DNA of 64,000 nucleotides, taken from the NCBI RefSeq assembly GCF_900169565.1, contig NZ_LT828648.1:2048876-2112875 (forward strand). Reading direction: 5' to 3'. This stretch comes from Nitrospira japonica. GTDB lineage: Bacteria > Nitrospirota > Nitrospiria > Nitrospirales > Nitrospiraceae. Positions 7,945-16,595 of this stretch are shown piece after piece. Position 1 is the first letter of the stretch. Each line of letters begins with the position of its first letter. The translations under genes and the position numbers were made by a program. Below the pieces are notes generated by a model. The model searched no databases, was not told the DNA's origin, and saw nothing but the letters and a program-made list of their open reading frames with translations.

Positions 7945-8745
7945 TCAGTTATCCAGAAAATAGAAATGATTGGTCGGGCCATGGCCATGGCCGATCGCCA
8001 AGCCGTGCCGGATGGCTTCGGTCAGATAATTTTTTGCGGTTTGGATTGCGTCATTGAGCGCTTTGCCCCGGGCCAGTTGCGCGGTGATGGCCGAAGCAAA
8101 GGTGCAGCCGGTTCCGTGGGTGTGGGGAGTTTCGATGAACGGGCTCCGAAACACGTGGAAAAAACGACCGTCGTAGAGCAGATCGGTGCCCCGCTCCGTG
8201 ATCAGGTGACCGCCTTTGATCAAGACGTGCCGGCAGCCGAATCCGTGAATCACTTTTGCAGCCCGGCGCGCGTCTGCCAACGATTTGATTTCGATGCCGG
8301 ACAGTTGTTGCGCCTCGTGGATGTTCGGCGTGACGAGCAAGGCGAGCGGGAACAACTGCGTCTTCAAGGCTTCGATCGCGTCCGGCTTCAGAAGGGGGTG
8401 TCCGGTTTTCGAAATCATCACCGGGTCGACCACCAGATTGGCAACCTTCTGGGGATTCAGAAGCCGGGCCACGACGTCGATGACGGCGGCGGAAGACAGC
8501 ATTCCGATCTTGACGCCCGCCACGTCGAAGTCGTCGAACACAGCGTCGATCTGCGCGGCGATGATGGACGTGGGAAGTTCAAACACGTCCGTCACCTCCT
8601 GGGTGTTTTGAGCCGTAATGGCCGTGATGACGGACATGGCAAAGACGCCGTTGGCCGACATCGCCTTGATGTCCGCCTGGATGCCGGCTCCTCCGCCGGA
8701 GTCGGATCCGGCGATCGTCAGGACTTGTTTGAGCGTCGTGTTCAT
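7945..8745 (-). CDS. thiD: Hydroxymethylpyrimidine/phosphomethylpyrimidine kinase
   Basis: Phosphorylates HMP and HMP-phosphate to HMP-pyrophosphate in thiamin synthesis. The 266-residue protein is full length for ThiD. The N-terminal AGSDSGGGAGIQADIK motif, the GVFAMSVITAITAQNT segment near residue 35, DPVMISKTG near 130 and the C-terminal HTHGTGCTFASAI near 212 (anion hole with catalytic Cys/Asp region) are all present. The gene stands alone; tenA, another thiamin salvage gene, lies 2 kb away on the same strand. No TPP riboswitch was seen upstream. Confidence 0.95.
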   Translation of the reverse strand: MNTTLKQVLTIAGSDSGGGAGIQADIKAMSANGVFAMSVITAITAQNTQEVTDVFELPTSIIAAQIDAVFDDFDVAGVKIGMLSSAAVIDVVARLLNPQKVANLVVDPVMISKTGHPLLKPDAIEALKTQLFPLALLVTPNIHEAQQLSGIEIKSLADARRAAKVIHGFGCRHVLIKGGHLITERGTDLLYDGRFFHVFRSPFIETPHTHGTGCTFASAITAQLARGKALNDAIQTAKNYLTEAIRHGLAIGHGHGPTNHFYFLDN

Positions 8746-8819
8746 AGGAAGTCCAAATGAGAGAATCGGATGTCTTTATAGCTCAGGGCACCGGGCCTGT
8801 CTAGCAAGGAGCATGTCGT

Positions 8820-9302
8820 TCAGCGAACCAGCAGACGGCCGAGGACTCGTCCCACGGCGTAGCCGACCGGCAGCAGTCCGGTGAGTCCGATGGGGAGAAA
8901 GATATACGCGAGGGCGCCTTGTGCGTCGGGAAACCATAGAGTGGAAAACTGGACCCAGGCGCTCAGGCCGATTGCCGCAAGAGCGGCCGTCGTCACGCCC
9001 AACATGCGCCGTCCGGCCAGCGGGAACGAGTGACTCGAGGTCCGGCCCAGATGGAGCAGCAGGAAAAGGGCCAGGAGGACGAATGGAACGGCATTCAACA
9101 GCCCGACAAGGAATAGATTATAGCCCGGCGCAAACAGGTGGATCCGCCACTGATGCAGTGCTTGTCCGATCGACTGGCGATGTTTAAGCAGATCGACCAG
9201 GATGACGGCGAACCAGGGGATAGTCAGGCCCAGGCCAATGCAAGCCCAGTAGAGGATTACGGTCGTCCGGCGGAACCTGGAATGCGAGACGGTTTCGCTC
9301 AC
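8820..9302 (-). CDS. Four-TM hypothetical membrane protein
   Basis: Protein of 160 residues with four hydrophobic segments (near 15-37, 55-83, 95-115 and 130-155) and few charged loops. No family recognised. It starts with GTG 9302, overlapping the stop of the HEAT-repeat gene as GTGA, so the two are translationally coupled and may act as a membrane pair. Confidence 0.7.
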   Translation of the reverse strand: MSETVSHSRFRRTTVILYWACIGLGLTIPWFAVILVDLLKHRQSIGQALHQWRIHLFAPGYNLFLVGLLNAVPFVLLALFLLLHLGRTSSHSFPLAGRRMLGVTTAALAAIGLSAWVQFSTLWFPDAQGALAYIFLPIGLTGLLPVGYAVGRVLGRLLVR

Positions 9303-10333
9303 GGGGTTGCTCCGGTGGCGGGCGTCGCTGACTCGATTGATCGCAGGGCGACCGCCACGGCTTCGCGAACGATCGGGTCCGGGTCGTCAAGGAGTCGCCG
9401 AAGGGCGGGTAGCACGTGCGCGGCGCCGGGGCCGATGGCCTCGAGCGTTTCGACCGCCAGGTAACGATGCAGGGGGAGACGGTCGTCGAGGAGCGGGACG
9501 ATGGCTGGAACCGCTTCCGCCGCCGGGGGCCCCAGCCTGGCGAGACGCTGCAATGCCTCCTCCCGATCGTTCCTGCGCTGCAATCGCGCCATGAGCATCT
9601 GGACGTCGGTGCGATGGACGCCGCCGCCGCGGTCCAATGCGATTCGCGCCAGCGAGGCCACGGCTTTGTCGGGATCCTTCTGTAAACCGGCCAGCGGGAC
9701 GAGCGCGGTCGTCGGGATTGGAACGGCGAAGGCGAACAGAGAGACGGCTCGATGCCGCACGCCGGGCGCCCGATCAAACAGAGCCGTGGTCAGCGCGGTT
9801 GATACGTCGGCCTGCGGAACGCCGATCGCGCCGAGCGCTTCGATCGCTCGTTCCCGAGTGAGGTCGTCTTCGTCCGCCAGCATTTTGACCAGCGCCGGCA
9901 CAACCGGCTTTGCGAGAAGTCCCAGCCCACCGAGCAAGGCGCAGGTGTGGCGTCTGACCTCCGCGTCCGAATCGCCCAACCCCGGAAGGGAATCGTGCAT
10001 GACTTGGCGAGCGGCCTGAAGGTCTATGGAGCGGAGCGCGGATGCCGCCGCAAACCGCATGCTCCAGTTAGGATGGTGTAAGGCATGATCGACGAGCAGA
10101 GATGCGGCGGGATACGCATCCGCCTTCAATTCCGAGAGTCCTTGTGCCGCCAGCATCTCGGTCTGCAGGTCCTGGCTCTGCAAGTCCCGGATAAGGCCCG
10201 GCACGGCCCGTGAGCCGGTGTGCAGCCAGAACGTCAGTGCCAACAGGCTTGCACCGACCAGCAAGGCAACGACATGCCCCGCGATCTGTCGCGGAGTGAG
10301 AATGGTAGGAGAAACGGCCTGATCCTTGTTCAC
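9299..10333 (-). CDS. Membrane-anchored HEAT-repeat protein
   Basis: Protein of 344 residues. One N-terminal transmembrane helix (about residues 20-38) is followed by roughly eight HEAT/PBS-lyase-type helical repeats. Repeat signatures include RFAAASALRSI, VRRHTCALLGGLG, TRERAIEALGAIG, VRHRAVSLF, HRYLAVETLEAIG and VREAVAVALRSI. Such repeats form a superhelical scaffold for protein-protein contacts; no catalytic residues are expected. It starts at GTG 10333 behind a GAAGG element and is coupled to the four-TM gene. It may anchor or regulate a membrane complex, but the partner is unknown. Confidence 0.8.
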   Translation of the reverse strand: MNKDQAVSPTILTPRQIAGHVVALLVGASLLALTFWLHTGSRAVPGLIRDLQSQDLQTEMLAAQGLSELKADAYPAASLLVDHALHHPNWSMRFAAASALRSIDLQAARQVMHDSLPGLGDSDAEVRRHTCALLGGLGLLAKPVVPALVKMLADEDDLTRERAIEALGAIGVPQADVSTALTTALFDRAPGVRHRAVSLFAFAVPIPTTALVPLAGLQKDPDKAVASLARIALDRGGGVHRTDVQMLMARLQRRNDREEALQRLARLGPPAAEAVPAIVPLLDDRLPLHRYLAVETLEAIGPGAAHVLPALRRLLDDPDPIVREAVAVALRSIESATPATGATP

Positions 10334-10729
10334 ACAGCCTTCCGCACGTTCTTTACTCTCCCTTCAGCTTGTGGCCGGTGCCTACGCCATTACAATCTGC
10401 TAGGGACGGGAGGGTTTCGAAGCGTTATCAGAACGCTGTTGGGGGGTTGCCGCGCGCATCAGTAATCCTTTCTTCTCTCCTCACACTTTCTTGGCCGGTG
10501 CGATTTCCCAAACTTTCATGGAATTCAGCGGCTGACCGGCGACTTGCATGGAGGCTCGGGTCACCGCACTTGCCGAACGGATGTGGTCCGCTCGGCGGAC
10601 GGCGAGCACTGTTCGAAGTTGCGTTCATGTGAAGCATCGAACGCAACAAGTTGCACAGCCGAGCAGACGTTGGGCTTAGTGCGGTCGAGCCGCAATGTCG
10701 GAGCCGACAGTCGCTGGATTCCCTGCCCG
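10334..10729. other. Gene-poor 396-bp intergenic region with one dyad
   Basis: No convincing ORF on either strand. A perfect 9-bp inverted repeat GTTGCGTTC/GAACGCAAC lies at 10618-10626 and 10639-10647, downstream of tenA. It has no T-tract, so a terminator role is uncertain. The GTG of the HEAT-repeat gene should have its promoter in the left part. Confidence 0.4.
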
Positions 10730-11398
10730 CTACACCGGCCACTGCTCCTCAGTCCAGGCCATTTCCCAGAACATCCATTCGTAGCGCGAGCTGATCACGA
10801 AGGACTCTTCCATTCTGCGCCGCTCTTCCTGTCCGGCCGTTTTCGCCCAGCGATCGACCTGGCGTCTCATCCACCGCTGCACGTCGGCAAATTCCGGAGA
10901 GGCATAGAGCATGAGCCAATTCCGATAGGGATGGGTGTTCGGAGGCGGGCCTTTCCGCAAAAGATGCCGGCCCACGACGTAATAGATCCAGGCGCAAGGC
11001 AGCGCCACCACGGCAATTTCGGCCGCCGTGCCGGAGGCGGCGACCGCGAGCATGTGACGCGTATAGGCGTAATTCGTCGGAGCCATCGGAACGGAGGCCA
11101 TGGCGCGGGCGGTTATTTTCCACCCGGTTCCATAGTTCTCGTGCAGGCTGCGTTCGACGGTGATGGTATCCTCCGCCAGCTTGGCGAATCGCAATGCCGA
11201 GTCCGAGTCCGGCGCGCGCAAGGCGCCGGCGGCGAATACGCGGGACAGGTCGCCGAGGAAACGCGCATCCTGCAGGATGTAGTAGCGGAATTTACGCTGG
11301 TGCAAGGTGCCGTTACCCAGCGCCACCACGAATGGGTGTGAGAGTTGCGCGGTCCAGATCGGCTCGGCGAGCCTGCGGAGATGATCGCTGAACGACAT
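10730..11398 (-). CDS. tenA: TenA-family thiaminase II / aminopyrimidine aminohydrolase
   Basis: Thiamin salvage enzyme that hydrolyses aminopyrimidine breakdown products to HMP. The 222-residue protein starts at ATG 11398, placed by a strong AAGGAGT site just upstream. TenA hallmarks are HPFVVALGNGTL near residue 20, KFRYYILQDARFL near 38, the active-site cysteine in ALPCAWIYY near 130, YRNWLMLY near 155, and the C-terminal YEWMFWEMAW. It could work with ThiD encoded at 7945-8745, which would phosphorylate the HMP product. An extended start at 11416 is possible but lacks a ribosome site. Confidence 0.9.
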   Translation of the reverse strand: MSFSDHLRRLAEPIWTAQLSHPFVVALGNGTLHQRKFRYYILQDARFLGDLSRVFAAGALRAPDSDSALRFAKLAEDTITVERSLHENYGTGWKITARAMASVPMAPTNYAYTRHMLAVAASGTAAEIAVVALPCAWIYYVVGRHLLRKGPPPNTHPYRNWLMLYASPEFADVQRWMRRQVDRWAKTAGQEERRRMEESFVISSRYEWMFWEMAWTEEQWPV

Positions 11399-11469
11399 GA
11401 AGGACTCCTTTCCCAATTCGACGGAACGTCGCCGACGCGGTCATTCCGCGGCTCGTCAGGCAATTCGGA

Positions 11470-12876
11470 CTATGTGACCGGCACCCAGGGCCTCGGCAAA
11501 CGATTGATGCCGTCGAGCGCGGCGACCTTGTAGCATTCGGCCAGCGTCGGATAGTTAAAGACGGTATCGACGAAGTAGTTGATCTGCCCCCGGTAGGCCA
11601 TGACGGCTTGTCCGATATGAATCAACTCGGTCGCTCCTTCTCCGATCGCATGGACGCCGAGAAGTTGGCGGGTCTGCCGGTGAAACAGCAGCTTGAGCAA
11701 GCCGGTTTCGTCGCCGATGATTTGGCCCCTCGCGATTTCACGATAGCGGGCGATGCCGATGCCGTACGGAATGTCCGCCTTTGCGAGATCTTCTTCGTTG
11801 CGTCCCACCATGGAGATTTCCGGGATGGAGTAGATCCCATAGGGAAGCAGCTCGGTATCGGTCCCGTCGGGAGCTCCGAAGGCGTGGCAGGACGCGTGAC
11901 GGCCCTGTTGCATCGACGTGGAGGCCAGGGCGGGAAACCCGATCACGTCCCCGACCGCATAGATATGGGGAATCGCCGTTTGAAAGTGTTCGTTGACGCT
12001 CACGCGTCCGCGCGCGTCCGGCGTAATGCCCACCGCGCCGAGATTGAGATCCTGGGTCGCTCCGACGCGGCCGATCGCATACATGAGCGTGGCCGCCGCG
12101 ATCGGGCCGGCATGCCGGAGCTGGACGTGAATCAGGCCGTCCTGCTGTTTATGGATCGAGACGACTTCCTCATTGTGGTAGAGCGTGACGCCGATCTCCT
12201 TCATCTGTTGTTGCAACGCATCAATGATCTCCGCATCCACGAATTCCAGGAGCCGAGGACGTTTGTCGATCAGGATGACGGGTACGCCCAGGGCCGCCAG
12301 CATCGAGGCGTACTCCGTCCCGATGACTCCTCCCCCGACGATGACGATGGACTGGGGTATGTGCTTGAGCGTCAACAACTCATCGGTGTCGATGATCGAT
12401 TCGTGGTCGAAGGGGACGTCGTCCGGTTTGGCCGGTTCCGATCCCACGGCGATGACGATGAAGTCGGCCTCAAACTCGACCGATCCTCCGCCGGCTTGCG
12501 TGACGCGGAGCCGGTGGGAATCGACAAAACTGGCGGTTCCATAGATCATGTCCACGCGGTTCCGCGTCATCTGGTTCTCGACGATCCCGATTTCGTTCTT
12601 GATGACGTGATTGGTGCGAAACGCAAGGTCTTCGATGGTAATGGCCGTCTTCAAGCGGTAGTCGGCCCCATAGATGCTCCGTTGGCGAAAGCCGGACAGA
12701 TAGAGGACCGCCTCGCGGAGAGACTTGCTTGGAATGGTTCCGGTGTTGATGCAGACGCCGCCGACGACGACCTTGCGCTCCACGATCCCGACTTTTTTGC
12801 CGAGTTTGGCGGCCTGTACGGCCGCTTTCTGTCCCGCCGGACCAGTGCCGATCACCAGGAGGTCGTAGCGACTCAT
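11470..12876 (-). CDS. sthA: Soluble pyridine nucleotide (NAD(P)+) transhydrogenase
   Basis: Flavoprotein that equilibrates NADH and NADPH pools in the cytoplasm. The 468-residue protein uses ATG 12876 (MSRYDLLVIG) behind AAGG. It shows the N-terminal FAD motif GTGPAGQKAA, and GGVCINTGTIPSK near residue 40 with only the first of the two redox cysteines of lipoamide-dehydrogenase relatives, the hallmark of SthA. The second Rossmann motif VGGGVIGTEYASM is near 180, followed by AVGDVIGFP and a C-terminal dimerisation domain with HAIGEGATELIHIG. In an organism that makes NADH by reverse electron flow this enzyme would supply NADPH (inference). Confidence 0.92.
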   Translation of the reverse strand: MSRYDLLVIGTGPAGQKAAVQAAKLGKKVGIVERKVVVGGVCINTGTIPSKSLREAVLYLSGFRQRSIYGADYRLKTAITIEDLAFRTNHVIKNEIGIVENQMTRNRVDMIYGTASFVDSHRLRVTQAGGGSVEFEADFIVIAVGSEPAKPDDVPFDHESIIDTDELLTLKHIPQSIVIVGGGVIGTEYASMLAALGVPVILIDKRPRLLEFVDAEIIDALQQQMKEIGVTLYHNEEVVSIHKQQDGLIHVQLRHAGPIAAATLMYAIGRVGATQDLNLGAVGITPDARGRVSVNEHFQTAIPHIYAVGDVIGFPALASTSMQQGRHASCHAFGAPDGTDTELLPYGIYSIPEISMVGRNEEDLAKADIPYGIGIARYREIARGQIIGDETGLLKLLFHRQTRQLLGVHAIGEGATELIHIGQAVMAYRGQINYFVDTVFNYPTLAECYKVAALDGINRLPRPWVPVT

Positions 12877-12935
12877 CGGGTGCCTTGGTTCGCGTTGAGG
12901 TGTCAGGCCGGTGTCGTGGGTGCGATTCCCCGTGG

Positions 12936-13619
12936 TCAATTTGCCGTGATTAGCGACCGCGCCACGTTAAAGGCTTCTTCCATGTCCGGCAGTTGGCCCA
13001 GTTCGGGGGGCACCTGGATGTAGCGGACCTTGTTGTGCGGATCCACCACCATGACGGCCCGTGCCAGGATGTGGGGATCCTTCAACAGCAGCCCATAGGT
13101 CTTGCCGAAATCGGCGCTTCGGTAATCGGACAGAAACGTGACGTTGGCGATCTTGGCGTCGGTCGCAAAGCGCTTCTGGGCGAACGGTGTATCGATGCTG
13201 ACGGTAATCAGTTCGACCATCCGGTCCAGCCCCTTGTTCTGCCCGCTGAGAATGTGCGTCTGCTGTTCGCAGACCTTGGTGTCCAATGAAGGCACGACGC
13301 TGATGATGCGGACCCTGCCCTTGCCCTTGGTTTCCGCGATATTGATGAGCGAGAGATCGGCTTGGGCCACCTTGACGTCGCGCAACTGGTCGCCGGTCTT
13401 GATGCCGGTCCCTGTCAGGACCATGGGACTGCCCTTGTACAGAACGGTATGTCCCTCCCCGGTCTGCGCCGTTCCATCCGCGACGGGAAGATTCTTGTAC
13501 GTGAAGACGGAACCGGATCCCGAACCCATGCAGCCTGACAAGACGAGGGTGCCGGCCGCCAGGAGCAGCAGTGGTCGTCGCATGCGGGGGACGGTCATGA
13601 CGATGCCCGGTTCGGTCAT
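12936..13619 (-). CDS. tpx: Thiol peroxidase (Tpx-type) lipoprotein
   Basis: Peroxidase of the Tpx/peroxiredoxin family. The active site PSLDTKVC (P-x3-T-x2-C) is clear near residue 115. A lipoprotein signal precedes the enzyme: RRPLLLLAAGTLVLSGC, with Cys as the lipidated residue, so the protein should be exported and membrane-anchored, unlike cytoplasmic Tpx. In E. coli Tpx the resolving Cys sits in PFAQSRFC; here the same segment reads PFAQKRFA, so only one mature redox Cys remains. ATG 13619 overlaps the stop of the upstream hydrolase (ATGA); ATG 13598 is the alternative start. It probably detoxifies periplasmic peroxides with an external thiol. Confidence 0.85.
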   Translation of the reverse strand: MTEPGIVMTVPRMRRPLLLLAAGTLVLSGCMGSGSGSVFTYKNLPVADGTAQTGEGHTVLYKGSPMVLTGTGIKTGDQLRDVKVAQADLSLINIAETKGKGRVRIISVVPSLDTKVCEQQTHILSGQNKGLDRMVELITVSIDTPFAQKRFATDAKIANVTFLSDYRSADFGKTYGLLLKDPHILARAVMVVDPHNKVRYIQVPPELGQLPDMEEAFNVARSLITAN

Positions 13620-14515
13620 GGCTCTGCGGTCCGAGACGTGAGGAATTCCATTATAGCCTGATTCGCCTGTTCCGGCTGTTCCCATTGCGGAATATGCCCG
13701 GCATGGGGAATCGTGACCAGTTTCGATCCGTGGATGGTCCGGTGCAAATCTTCGCCGACGGCAAGGGGGAAGACTCGGTCCTCCTGACCCCAGAGGATCA
13801 AGGTCGGATGAGTCAAGGTTCCGAGGCGCGGAGCGAAATCGGTTTCCCACACCGGCAGACTGTCCCGAAGGGCCATCAACGGCGGGATGAGACCCGGCCG
13901 CCGGCGGTTCCGATCCGACCGTTCGAGCACGGCCGGTGTCAGCAGGGCCGGATCGTGAACGACCTCCTTCAGCACCGATTCGAGCATCAATCCGCCGAAG
14001 AGCCAGTTGCCGAAGGACACCATCCAGGCCGGCGCGCGGGATTCCAGCGCCCGCTTGATCGTCGGACTCGTCAATTTGCTCGCCACGTGGCTCGGAAGAC
14101 CGTCGATGAGGATCAGTTTGTCGACGCGCTCCGGATGGGTCAAGGCCATGCCGATGGCCAGTCCGGCCCCCATCGAATTGCCGACGAGCGTGGCGCGGGA
14201 CAGGTGCAGCGCGTCCATGAACCCCGTAAAGTAGTCGAGCAATTGCCCGGTCGTGTAGGCAATGTCGGGTTTATCGGAGAGTCCGGAGCCAATCAGGTCG
14301 GGGGTAATGAGGCGGACATGCCGGCCCAGGACCGGCTGTTGATGTTCCCACTGCCACATGGATCCTCCGAAGCCGTGGAGGAGGATCATGGCGTCGCCCT
14401 GCCCGACGTCGAGATAGGCGATCTTGTGTCCGTGGACCGAGGCCGTGCGGATGGGAATGCGTTCGAACGCCTCGAACTGGGTGGGGATGGGAGCGGGCGA
14501 TGAGCAGGCGGTCAT
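13616..14515 (-). CDS. Alpha/beta hydrolase, probable lipoprotein
   Basis: BioH/haloalkane-dehalogenase-like hydrolase. It shows oxyanion LLHGFGGSMWQW near residue 45, nucleophile GNSMGAG near 113, acid GQEDRVFP near 250 and His HAGHIPQWEQP near 275. Upstream of ATG 14515 the frame stays open for 26 codons, back to the pycB stop. Those codons encode a hydrophobic run, LTTLLFWLP, leading into M-T-A-C, a lipobox-like ending. The only codon near a ribosome site (GGAG, 14603-14600) is ATT at 14593, so a non-canonical start giving a lipoprotein is possible. The gene is coupled to tpx by ATGA. Confidence 0.8.
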   Translation of the reverse strand: MTACSSPAPIPTQFEAFERIPIRTASVHGHKIAYLDVGQGDAMILLHGFGGSMWQWEHQQPVLGRHVRLITPDLIGSGLSDKPDIAYTTGQLLDYFTGFMDALHLSRATLVGNSMGAGLAIGMALTHPERVDKLILIDGLPSHVASKLTSPTIKRALESRAPAWMVSFGNWLFGGLMLESVLKEVVHDPALLTPAVLERSDRNRRRPGLIPPLMALRDSLPVWETDFAPRLGTLTHPTLILWGQEDRVFPLAVGEDLHRTIHGSKLVTIPHAGHIPQWEQPEQANQAIMEFLTSRTAEP

Positions 14516-14596
14516 CGGCAGCCAGAACAGCAGGGTAGTGAGAATCCGGAAGAGGCCGACAGGGGCCGGATTGGCGGTACCAAACGGCGAAATGGC

Positions 14597-16552
14597 CTAC
14601 TCCAGTTGGATGATGGTTTCGTCGGTCTTCACATGCTCCCCTTCCTCGACCAGAATGGCGGTCACCGTGCCGTCCATCGGCGCGGGAACCTGGCTCTCCA
14701 TCTTCATGGCTTCGATGATGAGCAGGGGATCGCCGGTCGAGACGCGGTCGTCTTTGGCGACCAGGACTTTGACGACGCGACCCGGCATCGGAGGGGCGAC
14801 GTCGCCTGGTTTGACCGGTTTGGGCCGTTTGGGCTTCGCTCCGCTCGACGTCTCCGCGGCTTCGGGCGTACCGGCGAGCACTTCCTGGATCGCTTCGAGG
14901 GAGACCTCCTCGAGCTTGTCGTTGACCCGGATGTAATAGGGCTTGCGTCCGTCGACCTTGCGTCCGGAGCCGGACACCTTCACGTGATAGGTTTCGCCGT
15001 GCACGGTCACATTGAATTCCACCGGAGCCAGATGAAGTTCGCCGCCGGCGGCGGGACCCATTGCGAGGTTGGCTTCGAGCGGCTCGGGCACCAGATCGCC
15101 CTTTTCACGGGCTTCGAAGAAGTCGCGGGCGATCGCGGGAAAGAGGACGAACGACAGATGATCCTCGACCGTCGTGGCGGAGTCGGGCAGTTCTTTTCGG
15201 GTCGCTTCCAGTTCCGGTTCCAGCCGGTCGGCCGGCCTGGTCTTGACCGGTTCTTCGTCGCCGATCGCACGGGCCATGACGTCGCGCGCCACCTGTCCAG
15301 GCGCCCGGCCATATAGACCGAGAAAATAGTTCTTCGTTTCGTTCGTGATGACCTTGTAACGCTCGCCGGTCAGGACGTTCAGGGTTGCCTGGGTGCCGAC
15401 GATCTGGCTGGTCGGCGTGACGAGGGGCGGATAGCCCATGTCTTTTCTGACCCGGGGAACCTCGTCGAGCACTTCCTTCATGCGGTCGAGCGCGTTCTGC
15501 TCGGACAGCTGCGCGGCGAGATTGGACAGCATGCCTCCCGGAATCTGAGAGGTGAGAATCTCGGCGTCGACGCCCGTGACGTCGCTCTCGAACTGCCGGT
15601 ACTTCCGTCGCACGGTGCGGAAGTGGTCCGCGATCGGTTGAAGGGCCGTGAGATCGAGTTTCGTGTCGTACAGGGTCCGCTGGAGAGAGGCGACGATCGA
15701 TTCGGTCGGAGGATGGGACGCTCCCCCGGCCAAAGGCGAAATGGCAGTGTCGAGGATATCGAGACCGGCCAGGACGGCCATGAGCGCGGACATCGTGCCC
15801 ATGCCGGAGGTATAGTGGGAGTGCAGATGGATCGGCACGCTGACCGCCTGCTTCAGGTTCTTGACGAGCATGTAGGCGTCCATCGGGGCCAGGAGTCCGG
15901 CCATGTCCTTGATGCAGATCGTGTCGGAGCCCAGGTCCTCCAGCCGCTTGCCCATCTCGACGAATCCTTCAAGCCGGTGAACGGGACTCACGGTATAAGA
16001 AATGGCCGCTTCAACGTGCTTGCCGCAGGCCTTCACCTCCTGGATCGCCCGTTCCAGATTGCGAATGTCGTTGAGCGCATCAAAGATCCGGAAGACGTCG
16101 ATGCCGTTCGCGGCCGAGCGCTCGATGAACCGGTCCAGCACGTCGTCCGCATAGTGCCGGTACCCGACGATGTTCTGCCCGCGGAGGAGCATCTGCAGCT
16201 TGGTGTTCGGCATTGCGGCGCGCAGCGCCCGCAGCCGCTCCCAAGGATCCTCCTTCAGGTAGCGCAGGCACGTGTCAAAGGTCGCGCCGCCCCAGACTTC
16301 CAACGACCAAAATCCGACCGCATCCAGCTTTTGGGCGATCGGCAGCATGTCCTCCGTCCGCATCCGCGTGGCCAGGAGGCATTGATGCCCGTCCCGCAAT
16401 CCCACTTCGGTCACGAGCACCTGCTTGCCCGCCGCCGGCTGAATCGGCCAATCCTGTTTCAGAACGGCGCGTTTCTTCGATGTCTTGGCCGCAGGAGCTT
16501 GCGGACGTTTCTTGTGCGTCGGTTTCTTTCCGGATGACCGTTTCGTAGCCAT
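14597..16552 (-). CDS. pycB: Pyruvate carboxylase subunit B / oxaloacetate decarboxylase alpha type, with biotinyl domain
   Basis: Carboxyltransferase that passes the carboxyl group from carboxybiotin to pyruvate, giving oxaloacetate. The 651-residue protein has a Lys-rich N-terminal extension (about 35 residues). A DRE-TIM-type barrel follows (EVGLRDGHQCLLATR, GGATFDTC, LLRGQN, KDMAGLL, HLHSHYTSG), then a PYC_OADA conserved domain and a C-terminal biotinyl domain with the biotinylation motif EAMKMES at about residue 615. It lies 43 bp downstream of the biotin carboxylase gene. Together they form the two-subunit pyruvate carboxylase, which would replenish the reductive TCA cycle expected in Nitrospira. 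The sodium-pump subunits of a decarboxylase are not nearby, favouring the carboxylase role. Confidence 0.9.
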   Translation of the reverse strand: MATKRSSGKKPTHKKRPQAPAAKTSKKRAVLKQDWPIQPAAGKQVLVTEVGLRDGHQCLLATRMRTEDMLPIAQKLDAVGFWSLEVWGGATFDTCLRYLKEDPWERLRALRAAMPNTKLQMLLRGQNIVGYRHYADDVLDRFIERSAANGIDVFRIFDALNDIRNLERAIQEVKACGKHVEAAISYTVSPVHRLEGFVEMGKRLEDLGSDTICIKDMAGLLAPMDAYMLVKNLKQAVSVPIHLHSHYTSGMGTMSALMAVLAGLDILDTAISPLAGGASHPPTESIVASLQRTLYDTKLDLTALQPIADHFRTVRRKYRQFESDVTGVDAEILTSQIPGGMLSNLAAQLSEQNALDRMKEVLDEVPRVRKDMGYPPLVTPTSQIVGTQATLNVLTGERYKVITNETKNYFLGLYGRAPGQVARDVMARAIGDEEPVKTRPADRLEPELEATRKELPDSATTVEDHLSFVLFPAIARDFFEAREKGDLVPEPLEANLAMGPAAGGELHLAPVEFNVTVHGETYHVKVSGSGRKVDGRKPYYIRVNDKLEEVSLEAIQEVLAGTPEAAETSSGAKPKRPKPVKPGDVAPPMPGRVVKVLVAKDDRVSTGDPLLIIEAMKMESQVPAPMDGTVTAILVEEGEHVKTDETIIQLE

Positions 16553-16595
16553 GGCTTCTCGCTTAGATCATGAACAATCGGAAGGCGCTGAGGGG

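Noticed and set aside
8746-8819. Possible TPP riboswitch upstream of thiD
   Set aside because: Neither the CUGAGA nor the ACCUGA core motifs of the THI box are present here, nor upstream of tenA.
10544-11341. Plus-strand frame across the tenA region
   Set aside because: Overlaps tenA on the other strand, Arg/His-rich, no domain recognised.
11608-13023. Plus-strand frame of 471 codons opposite sthA and tpx
   Set aside because: Spans two real genes on the other strand and has Asp/Arg-rich antisense composition.
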